A DNA stretch of 64,000 nt from Branchipolynoe longqiensis (GCA_030323885.1 CM059199.1:3183923-3247922); one strand, 5' to 3'; shown: positions 1 to 9,974, numbered from the stretch's first letter. Numbers and translations: made by a program. The notes: generated from the sequence alone by a model not told the origin.

Positions 1-120
1 TATTCTGGTGGTTAATGTTGTGTAATGGTTACCATGTGAGAGCTGTGGGTTCGAATCCTGCTCTAGGCGCGGTATCTGCCATTTTCATCTACCCCAACGA
101 CACTAGGCCACAAATGACAA
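1..120 (+). repeat. SINE-D fragment (tRNA-like module)
   Basis: A tRNA-like segment has a box-A-like stretch (tgtgtaatggtta) and a box B (ggttcgaatcc, 48-58), followed by the gcggtatctgccattttcat stretch that follows the tRNA module in the other SINE-D copies at 16727-17205 and 54155. It is cut by the window edge. It does not fold convincingly as a full tRNA, so I treat it as a SINE copy. Confidence 0.6.
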
Positions 121-729
121 ATGGCAGGCACCGGTTTAAAATTGTCTTGGTCTGCATCGATTCCGTTGATATAGTATTGTAGCACAAGACTTCAGCACCC
201 CCACACACTACCTCACCCCACTCCACCTCACCCCTCACCCCCCCCCCCCCTCCAACCTCCACCATCTCACCACCACCTCCTCACCACCACCACCTCACCA
301 CACTCCACCTCGCCCCACCACCTCACCACCCCCACCACCTCTCCACCACCACCTCACACCACCTCACCCACACCACCTCACCCACACCACCTCACCACCA
401 CCCCCTCACCACCTCACCACCACCACCTCACCCCCACCACATCACCACCACCATCCCACGCCTACGCCCACCACCTCACCACCACCACCTTACCACGGCG
501 TCACCCCAATTCACATTACCCCCAGCCAGTCACCCCCACCACCTCACCACCACCACCTCACCCCCAATCCACCTCACCCACACCAAACCATACCACCCCA
601 AGCTAAGATCATGAAGGTCATGGTTGACCAGTCCCCCTGCCATCTCATGCAAAGTTGGAAATGACTCAACAGAAAGAAAAGCACCCCCCCCCCATCCCGA
701 CTCCCCAACCAGATGCTCGTGACATCGGT
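121..729. repeat. C/A-rich low-complexity tract with CACCACCTCAC motif
   Basis: From about 195 to 600 the sequence is built from imperfect CACCACCTCAC and CCACCACC repeats, with a pure C run near 240. The flanks are simple and unassigned. Histidine-rich open frames on the minus strand are a by-product of the CAC repeats. No gene is seen. Confidence 0.85.
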
Positions 730-1052
730 TACAAATGGTACTACATTGTGACAGAACCATGAGATCTACGTCTGTGTGTATGGGAGTGTTTGTGTGTGAA
801 TGTGTGTGCATGACAGTGCGTGTGTGTATATGTCGGTGTATTTGTATATATGTATATGTGTGTTCATGCATATGTGTCTGTACACATCTCTACAGATGTG
901 TGTATGTGTCTGTGTTTGCATGTATATGTGCGCGTCCATATGTCAATGTACGCATGTGTCTGTATGCCACTGTGTGTACGCGTGTTCACTGTATGTGCAT
1001 GTCTGTGTGTCTACATTTGCACATGTCTCTGTGTTTCTACATGTGTGCATAT
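730..1052. repeat. TG-rich degenerate minisatellite, left block
   Basis: TGTGTCTGTATG-type motifs with irregular spacing continue the array seen at 1234-2352. The two blocks are separated by a MITE insertion. Cys/Val/Met-rich open frames here are spurious. Confidence 0.8.
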
Positions 1053-1233
1053 ACGGTACAACCTCTCTAACCGACCTCCTCCACAGATTGACCACTCCCC
1101 TATATGGATCGCTTTATTTGGGTCCCAACAATACCATCGTAACCATATTCTAACTCCCTAAACCGACCACCTCCCTAAATGGACCGCTTAATGTCGGTCC
1201 CAAGGTCGGTCGATTTAGAGAGGTTTTACTGTA
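1053..1233 (+). mobile_element. P1 pogo/Tigger-type MITE, copy a
   Basis: The left end reads acctctctaaccgacc and the right end agagaggttttactg, forming terminal inverted repeats; internal arms (tggtc, cgatc, gggtccca) are shared with P1 copies at 14967, 19584, 26068 and 52553. Ends starting CAGT with TA at the target are typical of pogo/Tigger elements of the Tc1/mariner superfamily (family knowledge). The copy sits inside the surrounding minisatellite, so it inserted after the array formed. There is no transposase. Confidence 0.8.
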
Positions 1234-2352
1234 TATGCGTATGTCCGTATTCCAATGTATGCGTGTGTCTTTATGCCACTGTGTGTATGCGTGTTCAGTG
1301 TGTGTGCATGTCTGTGTTTCTATGTGTGTCAGTGCACGCCTGTCTCTTCATGGCATGTGTGTCTATGTGTGTCCCCGTCTCTATATGTCCCCATGTGTTC
1401 CTGTGTGTGAATGTATGTGTGTCTCCATTGTATGCATGTCTGTTTGTCTCCGTGTGTATGCATGTGTGTGTCACTCCGTGTGCATGTCTCTTTATGTCCC
1501 TGTGTGTGCATGTATGTGTGTCTCCGTGTTTATGCATGTATGTATGTCTCCATATGTGCATGTCTCTTTATGCCCCTGTGTATGCATGTATGTGTGTCTC
1601 CATGTGTATGCATGTTTGTGTGTCTCCATGTGTGCATGTCTCTTTATGCCCACGTGTGTGCATGTGTGTGTGTGTCTTCATGTGTATGCATGTTTGTGTG
1701 TCTCCATGTGTGCCTGTCTCTTTATGCCCATGTGTGTGCATGTCTTTGTGTCTATGTGTGTATGCATGTTTGTGTGTTTCTGTGTGTGCCTGTCTATGTA
1801 TGCCCATGTGTATGCATGTCCTTGTGTCTCCATGTGTATGCGTATATGTGTGTCTCCATGTGTGCAAGTCTCTTTATGTCCATGTGTACATGTATGTCTG
1901 TCTCCATATGTATGTAGTTCTGTGTCACTGCATGTGTGCCTGTCTCTTTATGCCCATGTGTGCAGGTATGTGTGTCTCCATGTGTATGCATTTGCTGTGT
2001 CACTGCGTGTGTGTCTGTCTCCTTATGCCCATGTGTGTCTGTATATGTATGCCCCTGTGTGTCTCCGTGTGTATGCATGTCTGTGTGTCTCCGTGTGCGC
2101 ACGTCTCTTTATGCCCCTGTGTGTTCATGTCTGTGTGTCTCTGTGTGTATGCATGTCTGTGTGTCTCCGTGTGCACACGTCTCTTTATGCCCCTGTGTGT
2201 TCATGTATGTGTGTCTCTGTGTGTATGCATGTCTGTGTGTCTCCGTGTGCGCACGTCTCTTTATGCCCCTGTGTGTTCATGTCTGTGTGTACATGTCGGC
2301 CTGTCTCTTTATGCTGTGTGTGTCGCTGTGTGTGTACACATGTGTCGGTGTG
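1234..2352. repeat. ~76-bp TG-rich minisatellite, about 14 units
   Basis: The anchor gtctctttatg recurs at about 1488, 1561, 1638, 1714, 1791, 1868, 1943, 2103, 2182 and 2260, a period of 73-80 bp. Units mix tctccatgtgtatgcatgt and atgcccctgtgtg blocks. A 507-codon open frame on the plus strand spans it, but its Cys-Val-Met-rich protein merely mirrors the repeat. Confidence 0.85.
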
Positions 2353-2531
2353 AGGCGCCATCACACCCCAGTACTAATACACATTTAACATTGTTACCCT
2401 TCCCTTCATTAACTAGACCTACCCGCACATTGTCCCCAACCCTTGTTTGTCTCCGCCCGATTAAAGTTAAATTGACGGAGCGACTCCCCGACCCGAGTGG
2501 ACATCCAGCAGGTCCGGACAAAGAGCGGCTT
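2353..2531. other. Unassigned unique stretch
   Basis: Mixed-composition sequence between the minisatellite and a SINE. No inverted ends, tandem structure or convincing coding frame was seen. Confidence 0.4.
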
Positions 2532-2868
2532 GGGTGGTTGTTGGGGTTTTACATCCTACCAATATATAAGGTCATATCAGGATGGGTACCGACTTGTGAC
2601 AGTGCACACTCATGGCAACTTTATATAGTGCTGCCCCACTGGGAGATGATGCTGACTGCCAGCAACCATGACCCGATTTCCCACGCAGTCACATTATCCT
2701 GACACTGGGCCGACCAGTTATTACCCGCCCTTATTAATGCCAAGCGCCAGGCTAGGACCCAACACGTATCAATTTTGATAAGTCATTGGTTTGATTCGAC
2801 CGGGACCCGAACGCCCGATGTCCCGCACACGAAGCCTGCGCTCTACACATTCGGCCACCGCGACCGGT
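2532..2868 (-). mobile_element. SINE-A, full length
   Basis: Read on the minus strand it starts with a tRNA-like head (ggtggccgaatg, then a gttcgggtcc box-B-like motif near 2800) and continues through the shared body (cattaataaggg, gtcaggataatgtgact, ccagtggggcagcac) to the 3' motif gatatgaccttatat and gttgg tail. It has the length and order of the other SINE-A copies. The head is tRNA-derived, so an internal RNA polymerase III promoter is expected from the class; no protein is encoded. Confidence 0.8.
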
Positions 2869-3275
2869 GACAAAGAGGTGTCTTTTGACGGTACTGCTGT
2901 GGGACTGCGTTGTAACGGGTTGGACAATTACGGGAATAGTGTGGCACGGACCGGCGCTAATGAAACGGTTACCTCAATTAGACTTAATTACAATGATTTA
3001 TGTGCGGGCTGGCACAACTGCAAACAGGGCCACCAGGGTCACCGGGGCGTGGCCACGTCTATTGTGCACTAACATGGAGAGGTTCTCACACTAGAGGGCC
3101 TGATTGTTGTGGTTTTTGTTTGGTGGGGGAGTGGGGGAGGGGGAGTGGGTGGGAGGCATAGTTCTCTTATCCCCTTTTTGTCATTTAACAAATTTTGATT
3201 TAGTTTTGGGTTTATTTTAGGGGATTGGTTTTCGGCATCTGCTAGATACTTTATCTGAACTTACACATATATATT
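2869..3275. other. Unassigned stretch with a G-rich run
   Basis: Two short open frames overlap 2791-3094 but partly translate the SINE head and have no recognisable motif. At 3125-3155 there is a G-rich run. From 3175 the sequence is AT-rich and leads into the tail of the adjacent LINE. Confidence 0.4.
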
Positions 3276-4828
3276 TATCAATCAATCAATAGTTCTGTCC
3301 TCTAGTCGAGGGTTGGATGCAATGGTTCTCCACTTGTCCCATTGGTGTGCTGTTCTGATAGACTGTGAATAATTCAAGTCTGTTCACTGTGAAATATTTG
3401 TAAACCATGATGTTCTTGGTCTCCCTCTCCCTCTGCTGCCATTCACCTTCCCTTCCAACAATGTACGGTATATTGAACTCTGACGAATGATGTGGCCAAA
3501 ATAAAATAAGTTTCTTTGTCTGTATAGTGGCAAACAAGCTTTTCTTATTTTTAGTTTTTCTGAGAACTTCTTTGTTGGTGATCTTCTTTGTCCATGATAT
3601 TTTCATCATCCTTCGATAAGTCCACATCTCAAATGCTGCTAAACGTTTGTACATTTTCTTAGAGATTGTCCATGTCTCAGCCCCATACATTAGAGTAGAC
3701 CACACATAACACTGAAGAATACGCTTCCTTGTTTGTATTAATATCTTACTTGATGTTAACACTCTATACATTTTGGAGAATGTTGTTCGGGCTATTGTTA
3801 TCCTTCTTTTAATTTCTTCCTCACATCTCCCATCATTTGTAATCTTTTGTCCGAGATATATGAATTCGGATACTTGTTCTATGTTTGTGCCATCTATGGT
3901 TATATTGACATTTGGTTTATCTGTCTTTTTACTTATAACCATTGTTTTGGTCTTCCTGGCATTCATCTTCATGTTGAATAGTATTCCAGCTTTATTGATT
4001 CTATTCACTATATCTTGTAGGTTTTTCTCACTGTCTGCTAGTATTACACTGTCATCGGCATATCTAAGATTGTTGACGTTCATGCCACCTATTGTCACTC
4101 CCTTGCAATCTTCAATGTGTCTGAAAATCATCTCTGTGTACAGGTTAAATAGACATGGTGACAATACACACCCCTGTCGAACTCCTCGTTTAATCATAAC
4201 TTCATCCGATAGGCCCTGCTCCATTTTTATAAATGCACGTTGTGTCCAGTATAAGTTCACAATTAGTTTAATGTCTTTGCCATTGACACCAATATCTTGT
4301 AAACATTTGATTAACAGTTCATGATTGACTCGGTCGAAGGCCTTCTCATAGTCAATAAAGCAGGCATAAACATCCTGGTTCACTTCACAATAACTTCACA
4401 AATCATTCTCATATTGAAAATCCCTTCACGTGTACCTCTTCCAGATATAAACCCACTTTGTACGTTACTGATTTGTTCTTCAATTTTCTGTCTGTTTCTC
4501 AGTAAAATTATTTTCAGGATCATCTTCAACATATGACTCATCAGGCTTAGTGTTCTGTACTCAGTACACAATGTTGGTTTTAGCTTCTTTAGGAGTCGTA
4601 CAAATATGGATTCATTCATATTCAATGGTATAAATCCAGTCTCATAGATGTCATTTACTAGCTTATGAATGATTTGAATCCCCACTTCATCTAGTCCTTT
4701 TATCATTTCTGATGTTATCTGGTCACTTCCAGGAGCCTTACCTGAATTTAGATCATTGATAGCCTTCTCAAGCTCTGATACTACTATAATATTCCCATCT
4801 TCTTTCTCAATTGTGGGTTCCCTCTGTC
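3276..4828 (-). mobile_element. RTE-like non-LTR retrotransposon, 5'-truncated
   Basis: A minus-strand LINE body with a reverse-transcriptase region, ending at its 3' side in three TTGA units (3276-3290) and breaking off at its 5' side in a TA-repeat at about 4828-4846. The conserved order (KAPGSDQI, then QSGF, FIDYEKAFDRV, GVRQGCVLSP, YADD, FIYLGQKI, TLMYGAETWTI) is that of endonuclease/reverse-transcriptase LINEs of the RTE group; the clade call is by motif memory. The apurinic endonuclease domain is absent, as expected for a 5'-truncated copy. The 3' untranslated region is essentially nil: the stop codon lies in the tail. Confidence 0.85.
3286..4828 (-). pseudogene. Reverse transcriptase of RTE-like LINE, frameshifted
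   Basis: Two minus-strand frames together read as one RT. The upstream part (about 4828 to 4380, no start codon needed) begins near REPTIEKEDG and runs through NSGKAPGSDQITSEMI to RMICE. The downstream part (4383 to 3286, 365 codons) carries FIDYEKAFDRV (residues 9-19), GVRQGCVLSP (67-76), the catalytic YADD (108-111) and FIYLGQKI (174-181), then the C-terminal block with MYGAETWTI and EMWTYRRM. The frames meet at 4380-4390, where RMICE should run into the segment before NQDVYACF, so a frameshift breaks the gene there. The catalytic residues are intact, but the missing N-terminal endonuclease and the frameshift make it dead. Confidence 0.85.
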
Positions 4829-5250
4829 ATATATATATATATATCTGAAGTTCACCATCGCGACGGGTCTATAGGCGATAATGGCCAGACGCAGCTGGCA
4901 TACAGTGCTTAGAGCCCCTCACAGGTGGCGCCAGTGTGGCCAATACTGTACTACACAGGGTCAGTTAGATAGGATACAGTGAATATAGTATTACATAGGG
5001 AACTGAAGATAGATAGTGTCCTTGTTTATATTCCCATAATAGATTATAGAGCACATATATATATATGTACATATATAAACATATTATATGTAGATGTATA
5101 TATTATATATGTATATATGGGATGTATAACATATTATATGAATATAAAGCGGCTGAGCATTCTTGTGATATTTATTCTGCTTTTATTATGCATGCTATTT
5201 ATTATTTATCCATACCGCCTGATCAGGCGATTTGCTGTGGGCCTGATCTG

Positions 5251-5312
<62 letters not shown>

Positions 5313-5335
5313 ACATGTGTACATATATATATATA
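4829..5335. other. AT microsatellites around a short mixed stretch
   Basis: TA repeats at about 4833-4846, 5053-5120 and 5260-5330 enclose a mixed-composition segment (4850-5000) that includes an AGGTGGCGC core. No gene. The TA run at 5260-5308 directly abuts the next LINE fragment. Confidence 0.6.
4922..4931 (+). promoter_or_regulatory. CTCF-like core motif
   Basis: CAGGTGGCGC matches the 3' core of the CTCF recognition sequence, which is conserved between insects and vertebrates. The 5' flank does not fit the longer consensus, so this is only a weak candidate. Confidence 0.2.
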
Positions 5336-5605
5336 TATTTACTCGAACGGATGGTGCTGCCCTCTCTGGAAGATCTTCTGATCAAAAAGAAGCAGATCCT
5401 CTATTCTCAACTGTCTTCTGGTTACAGAAAGAGAGGGCGCCCTCGTCTCCGGTTCAAGGATACCATCAAGAGAAACCTGAAGCTGAGAGACATTAAGACC
5501 GACTCATGGACGCAACTCTCACAGCAGAGAGCTAAATGGAGAGCGGCAGTCAAGTAATGAAAGCAGTCTTTGTTGCATCGCGACCGACAGCATGATGATG
5601 ATACA

Positions 5606-5606
<1 letters not shown>
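5336..5606 (+). mobile_element. LINE 3' end, second family, 5'-truncated
   Basis: Open plus-strand reading gives the C-terminal end of a LINE ORF2: [12 protein letters not shown], then GYRKRGRPRLRFKDTIKRNL and WRAAVK before a TAA stop at about 5554-5556. The motif RGRPRLRFKDTIKRNL is typical of the extreme C-terminus of endonuclease/reverse-transcriptase LINEs (family knowledge). A 3' untranslated region of about 40 bases ends in ATG repeats. The 5' side breaks off in a TA repeat. The same 3' end recurs at 53748-53820. Confidence 0.8.
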
Positions 5607-5636
<30 letters not shown>

Positions 5637-5938
5637 GTGTATATGTATATATATATATATTATGCTGTCTTAACCAATCCCATTGGTGAAAGTTGTATGA
5701 AGTTGTGTGATTTACGCACTTGACGGGAGCCGCGCATTTGCTGTGAAGCAACGCGCGCGATTCGATGGTGGCGCTGCCACGCGTCTGCTTTCGGTCACGG
5801 CTAGGCGCATATATGTGTATGTCTATATGTATGCATATAGACATACATATATGTATGCATATATGTATATACATATATATATATATACATATATATGTTT
5901 ATATACACATATGTCTACATATATTATATGTATATAGT
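5607..5938. repeat. AT microsatellites flanking a CpG-bearing island
   Basis: Runs of TATATA and ATATGTAT occupy 5600-5665 and 5810-5935. Between them, 5700-5815 is distinctly richer in CpG (gccgcgc, acgcgcgcg, ggtggcgctgccacg). No coding frame of note. Confidence 0.6.
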
Positions 5939-6232
5939 TGTTTGTTGGAGGTTTACCTACTGGCAACAGCTAAGGTCATATCAGGACGGGTACCAACTTG
6001 TGACAGTGCACACTCATGACATTATAGTTCTGTCCCACTAGGAATCTAGGCCACAGGCACTATGACCCAATTTCCCACTCAGTCACATTATCCTGACACT
6101 GAGTTAACCAGTCCTTTCCATGTCCTAATAATGCCAAGTTCCAGGCTAGGAAGAGACAAGTATCAATTTGATAAGTGATTGCTTTGATTCGACTGGGAAT
6201 CAAGCTCCTGACCTTGCCTTCACTCTGCTATT
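5939..6232 (-). mobile_element. SINE-A, head truncated
   Basis: Minus-strand SINE-A from its 3' end (tgtttgttgg, aaggtcatatcaggacggg) through the body to the region just after the tRNA head (gattcgactgggaatcaa). The outer tRNA half is missing or diverged into ccttgccttcactctgc. Confidence 0.75.
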
Positions 6233-6239
6233 ACTAATT

Positions 6240-6525
6240 TATATATCAGGGACGAAAGATCTCCACGATTCCGCGGATTTCCGGGATTATTCAATCCTGC
6301 AGCAGCATCAGCATATCCTAATAATATGTGGTGCTGAGGCCGCAGCACTATCAGTGTACACTACTAATAATATTAATAAATGCTCCAAGCACCACAGCAC
6401 TATCAGCGAAACTACTAATACATGCTTCAAATGGCGCAGCACTATCAGCGTATACCAATATATATGAAACCCGTCTTCCGGGAATTTTCCGTGATTCCCT
6501 GAGAATGCTAAACCTATAGGAGAAT
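6240..6525 (-). repeat. Dispersed repeat R5 with internal GCAGCACTATCAGCG units
   Basis: The right part (cttccgggaattttccgtga) is the reverse complement of a segment in the repeats at 14034-14215 and 58300-58500. The left part has cagggacgaaagatctcc, matching their start. Between them lie three GCAGCACTATCAGCG-like units (6340-6455). Confidence 0.5.
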
Positions 6526-6532
6526 ATCAGCA

Positions 6533-6720
6533 TTTCCGCTTTTTTCTCCGTACCAAAGTGCCAGTGTAGACCTTGTCTTTCACGATCCCTGGGGTGTATA
6601 GATACTGCGCGGTAAGCGTCCTTAATGTCGACTGTCGACATAAAATCACCCCTCTGGGAATCAAAATTCAGGTCGCTAGTGACAGTGGAGGCGGCGGAAG
6701 CGCGGCTCGAAGTGCATTGT
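6533..6720 (-). pseudogene. Reverse-transcriptase fragment (DIRS- or LTR-type)
   Basis: On the minus strand a frame reads DFMSTVDIKDAYRAVSIHP followed by RDRERQGLHWHFG. The block VDIKDAYRAV-IHP-GLHW is the first catalytic-Asp motif of reverse transcriptases of DIRS or Ty3-like elements rather than of LINEs. Only about 60 codons are left and no YxDD motif, integrase or recombinase is present. The flank at 6770-6870 is a repeat of unknown class and might belong to the same element. Confidence 0.55.
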
Positions 6721-6769
6721 GGTAGGAGGTAAATAGATACAGAGAGACGATTGGTCGATAACATAGTGT

Positions 6770-6870
6770 GTTATCAAGTAGTACAGAGTAATAAATATAT
6801 ATATAATCCCTTACGCAGCTTTATACTCGCATAATGCTTATACATCACATATATAGCCTCCCGGGGATCC
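6770..6870. repeat. Dispersed repeat U, copy 3 (partial)
   Basis: The stretch cccttacgcagctttatact and cttatacatcacatata matches U copies at 25874-25998 and 43148-43315. It contains aataaat. An LTR-like 3' end is possible but unproven. Confidence 0.45.
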
Positions 6871-7083
6871 GGCCACCACAATACTCTGTTCCCCTCTCCC
6901 CTTGCAGCCCCCTCTTGCACTAACCTCCACCCCTCTTATTGCCCAAAATTGTCACTTGTCCAACGGAAAAGCTCAAGACATATTCTGCTTGTCAGTGCCT
7001 ACTCTCACTTGGCTCAGACAAGCGGAGATGATGCCTTACACGGATGTGCCCCGCTATATTTTGTATTACTTTCTATTTTGCAG

Positions 7084-7175
7084 AAGTTTTCACTTCGCCC
7101 AGAGGAGAAGCCGGTAAAAGTGTTCAACGTTCACTTCAGTTCCAACTGGACCTACATGTCTGACGCCAATCCAAG
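7084..7175 (+). CDS. Candidate internal exon of an unidentified host gene
   Basis: A pyrimidine-rich tract ending in ttctattttgcag (7071-7083) is followed by 92 bases open in only one of three frames, then by a perfect donor, CCAAG|GTGAGT (junction 7175/7176). The peptide contains KFSLRPEEKPVKVFNV and HFSSNWTYMSDANP; composition and codon use look like a soluble host protein, not like the repeats around. The exon starts in phase 0 and leaves two bases at its end. I do not recognise the protein. No partner exon was found elsewhere in the window, so introns would have to be long. A second pyrimidine-rich acceptor (tctccccttgcag, ending about 6905) lies upstream and might mark another, less convincing exon start. 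Confidence 0.45.
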
Positions 7176-7238
7176 GTGAGTACCGATTGCTTGTTGGAGA
7201 CTCTCTCGCTTTTTTTATTTTTTATTTAGATTTTTTTT

Positions 7239-7465
7239 GGGGTACATTAGTTGTTTAACCAGAGGAAATTTCAGTCACAGATGACTGGTCTTCCTCATTC
7301 CACTGCTCCTTGCCCTATCCTAATAATGCCGACAGCCTGGCTAGGAAGCGACAAGTATAAATTTTTAAGTCATTGGTTTGACTCGACCAGGATTCCAACC
7401 CACGATCCCATGATCTACCAAACACGGGAGACGGACGCTCTAACTCATTCGGCTATCCCGTCTGT
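7239..7465 (-). mobile_element. SINE-B
   Basis: Minus-strand element with 3' end ggggtacattagttgttta, body gaaatttcagtcacagatga and ccctatcctaataatgccga, and a tRNA-like head (box-B region gtgggttggaatcc, box-A region ccgaatgagttagagcgtcc). Its 5' half is shared with SINE-A but the 3' end is different. Confidence 0.8.
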
Positions 7466-7523
7466 GGCATCAGGGATATTAAGTAGTGTTATGCTTAGCA
7501 CAGTAGTTGGCGAATGGCAAGAT

Positions 7524-7990
7524 TTGATTGGTTGTTGGAGTTTTACATCCTGACAATTTCTAATGTCATATCAGGGCGGGTATCGACTTGTGACAGTGCA
7601 CACTCATGACAACTATATAGTACTGCCCCACTGGGAGACCAGGCTACAAGCATCATGACCCAATATCCCGCACACTCACATTCTCCTGACACCGATCCAA
7701 CCAGACTGTGCTCTATCCTAATAATACCGAACGCCTGGCTCGGAAGCGACTAGTATACATTTTTTTAAGTCAATAGTTTCACTCGGCTGGGAATTTAACT
7801 CTCACTCAGTCACATTATCCTGAACATGAGCCAATCACTCCCTGCCCTATCCTAATAATACCGAGCGCCTGGCTAGGACGCCACGATTATCAATTTTGTA
7901 ACTCATTGCTGTGACTCGACCAGTGTTCGAACCCCACGATCTACCAACACGGGAGAACGATGCTCACCTCATTCAGCAGTGGCCGAACCA
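7524..7990 (-). mobile_element. SINE-A, composite with duplicated 5' half
   Basis: Starting from the 3' end (ggttgttggagttttacatc), the body runs to a first cattattaggatag block at about 7720, then through a second, partly repeated segment (7810-7870, again gtcacattatcctgaacatg and cctatcctaataataccgag) to a tRNA-like head at about 7900-7985. The duplication suggests unequal exchange or template switching between two SINE copies. Confidence 0.65.
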
Positions 7991-8227
7991 GACAGCGCCG
8001 GTTCCTAAATGCATCGCGCCTAAGACACCAGCAGTGTTAGCGGCAAAGTTGGGAGCAGGAGAGATGAGCTTGTGGGTTTTTTTAGGGTGGGATTTAGCCT
8101 CTTCCGGTGGAGATCATGCTACCTGCTCAGGCAGGGCCGATCTGCACCCCGGGGGCGGAACTGCTCTCCCGTCTGGTCATGCGCAGACGTAATTACCGCG
8201 CAGGGTCAACCGGTGCGGGGTTAATAG
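7991..8227. other. Unassigned, moderately GC-rich stretch
   Basis: Contains ggtggagatcatgctacctg and a CpG-containing end. One short plus-strand frame overlaps it but shows no motif. No repeat partner was seen in the window. Confidence 0.35.
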
Positions 8228-9300
8228 CTAACAGGTGCATGTTGTAAGGTGCGTGTGTATGTGTGGATGTGCATGAGTTAAGTGTGCATGTGCATATATA
8301 TGGATGTGCGGATGTGCGGATGTGTGGATGTGTGGATGTATTGTTGATCGCTGGAAACAAGGCGTGTATAACGTTAGTGTGGATGTGTATATATATGGAT
8401 GTGGGGATGTGTGGATGTGTGTACATGTACATGTTGATGGCTGATGGTTGGAAACAAGGTGTGTATAACTTAAGTGTGGATGTGCATATATATGGATGTG
8501 GGGATGTGTGTGTGTACATGTTGATGGCTGATGGTTGGAAACAAGGTCTGTATAAATTAAGTGTGGATGTGCATGTATATGGATGTGTGGATGTGTGATG
8601 ATGGCCGATGGTTGGAAACAAGGTGTGTATAAATTAAGTGTGGATGTGCATGTATATGGATGTGTGGATGTGTGTTGATGGCCGATGGTTTCTAACAAGG
8701 TGTGTATAAATTAAGTGTGGATGTGCATGTATATGGATGTGTGGATGTGTGGATGTGTGTTGATGGCCGATGGTTTCTAACAAGGTGTGTATAAATTAAG
8801 TGTGGATGTGCATGTATATGGATGTGTGGATGTGTGTTGATGGCCGATGGTTTCTAACAAGGTGTGTATAAATTAAGTGTGGATGTGCATGTATATGGAT
8901 GTGTGGATGTGTGTTGATGGCTGATGGTTGGAAACAAGGTGTGTATAAATTAAGTGTGGATGTGCATGTATATGGATGTGTGGATGTGTGATGATGGCCG
9001 ATGGTTGGAAACAAGGTGTGTATAAATTAAGTGTGGATGTGCATGTATATGGATGTGTGGATGTGTGGATGTGTGTTGATGGCCGATGGTTTCTAACAAG
9101 GTGTGTATAAATTAAGTGTGGATGTGCATGTATATGGATGTGTGGATGTGTGGATGTGTGTTGATGGCGGATCGTTTCTAACAAGGTGTGTATAAATTAA
9201 GTGTGGATGTGCATGTATATGGATGTGTGGATGTGTGTTGATGGCTGATGGTTGGAAACAAGGTGTGTATAAATTAAGTGTGGATGTGCATGTATATGGA
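8228..9300. repeat. 77-bp minisatellite, left block
   Basis: Unit of about 77 bp: tgtgtataaattaagtgtgg, atgtgcatgtatatggatgt, gtggatgtgtgttgatggcc and gatggtttctaacaagg. Two unit subtypes alternate: one ends in gatggttggaaacaagg, the other in gatggtttctaacaagg. About 13 units lie left of a LINE insertion and about five right of it. His/Thr-rich minus-strand frames come from the repeat. Confidence 0.9.
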
Positions 9301-9974
9301 TTGATTGATTGATTGATTGATTGGTGGTTGCTTTGCGCCGTGTCGGCAGCATAGGCCATATTCACGGCGAGAAATGTTTGTTTTTTGTTCAAACCATCGC
9401 TTTTACATGTAAAAGCAGACAATCAATTATGTGCCAATAGACACTAATTAAATTAGAAAGCTCACAATCATTCCCATAGAAAAAGAAAAGTTTCATTAAT
9501 AATTGATAGAATCCATTTAGTAAACTATATAAGGTGGTACAGTCCAGCTGCCCTCAAAAAGGCTAAAATGTTTTCCTGTTTTACCTTAGTAAAAAGGTCA
9601 TGCATACTGTCTGCAGTGTAGAACCGTTGGCGCAGGGCCAAAAAATCAACGCAACTTAGTAAAATGTGTTTGAGTGTCAGTGGGGACTGACACCCAATAC
9701 ATTCAGGGGGAGGTTCCCCCTTGAGCAGAAAAGCATGTGTAAGCCACGAGTGGCCAACACGGCAGCGACTAAGGACCACTTGGTCCCGCCGACCTCCCGC
9801 ATGAGTCTGTGGTGGCTTTCCCACAGATGGTTCAATTTCTTTAAGGTTATTGATGTTTTCATCCCACTCACCAAACAACAACAAAACAACACAAACACAC
9901 ACCCCCACCCACACCCCCACCACACCACACCCACACAAACAACCCACCACAAAAAACCCAAAACCACCACAACA
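9301..9974 (-). mobile_element. LINE 3' end with RNase-H-type C-terminal region, inserted in minisatellite
   Basis: Minus-strand insertion with TTGA repeats at its 3' tail (9301-9322) and a perfect 9-bp target duplication, gtatatgga, at 9292-9300 and 9975-9983. It carries the 3' untranslated region also seen at 14587-14797 and 32294-32551. The 5' junction (9878-9974) is not LINE-like: it is a G/T-rich simple sequence on the minus strand. It is 5'-truncated and clearly younger than the array. Confidence 0.9.
9525..9853 (-). pseudogene. C-terminal end of LINE ORF2 (CCHC module)
   Basis: Frame reads VGKPPQTHAGG, then SRCRVGHSWLTHAFLLKGE, PPPECIGCQSPLTLKHIL and LSCVDFLALRQRF to a stop near 9525. 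C-x2-C-x7-H-x4-C is present in CIGCQSPLTLKHILLSC. This RVGH-LTH-LLKGE-PPxC arrangement follows the RNase H domain in LINEs of the Jockey/I group (family knowledge). The RT and endonuclease parts are missing because of 5' truncation. Upstream residues translate the G/T-rich junction and are not part of the protein. Confidence 0.8.

Noticed and set aside
1179..2702. 507-codon plus-strand open frame, Cys/Val/Met-rich
   Set aside because: It is the translation of a TG-rich minisatellite, ends in a SINE, and has no domain-like segment.
8193..9422. His/Pro/Thr-rich minus-strand frames
   Set aside because: They translate the 77-bp minisatellite and the LINE 3' untranslated region.
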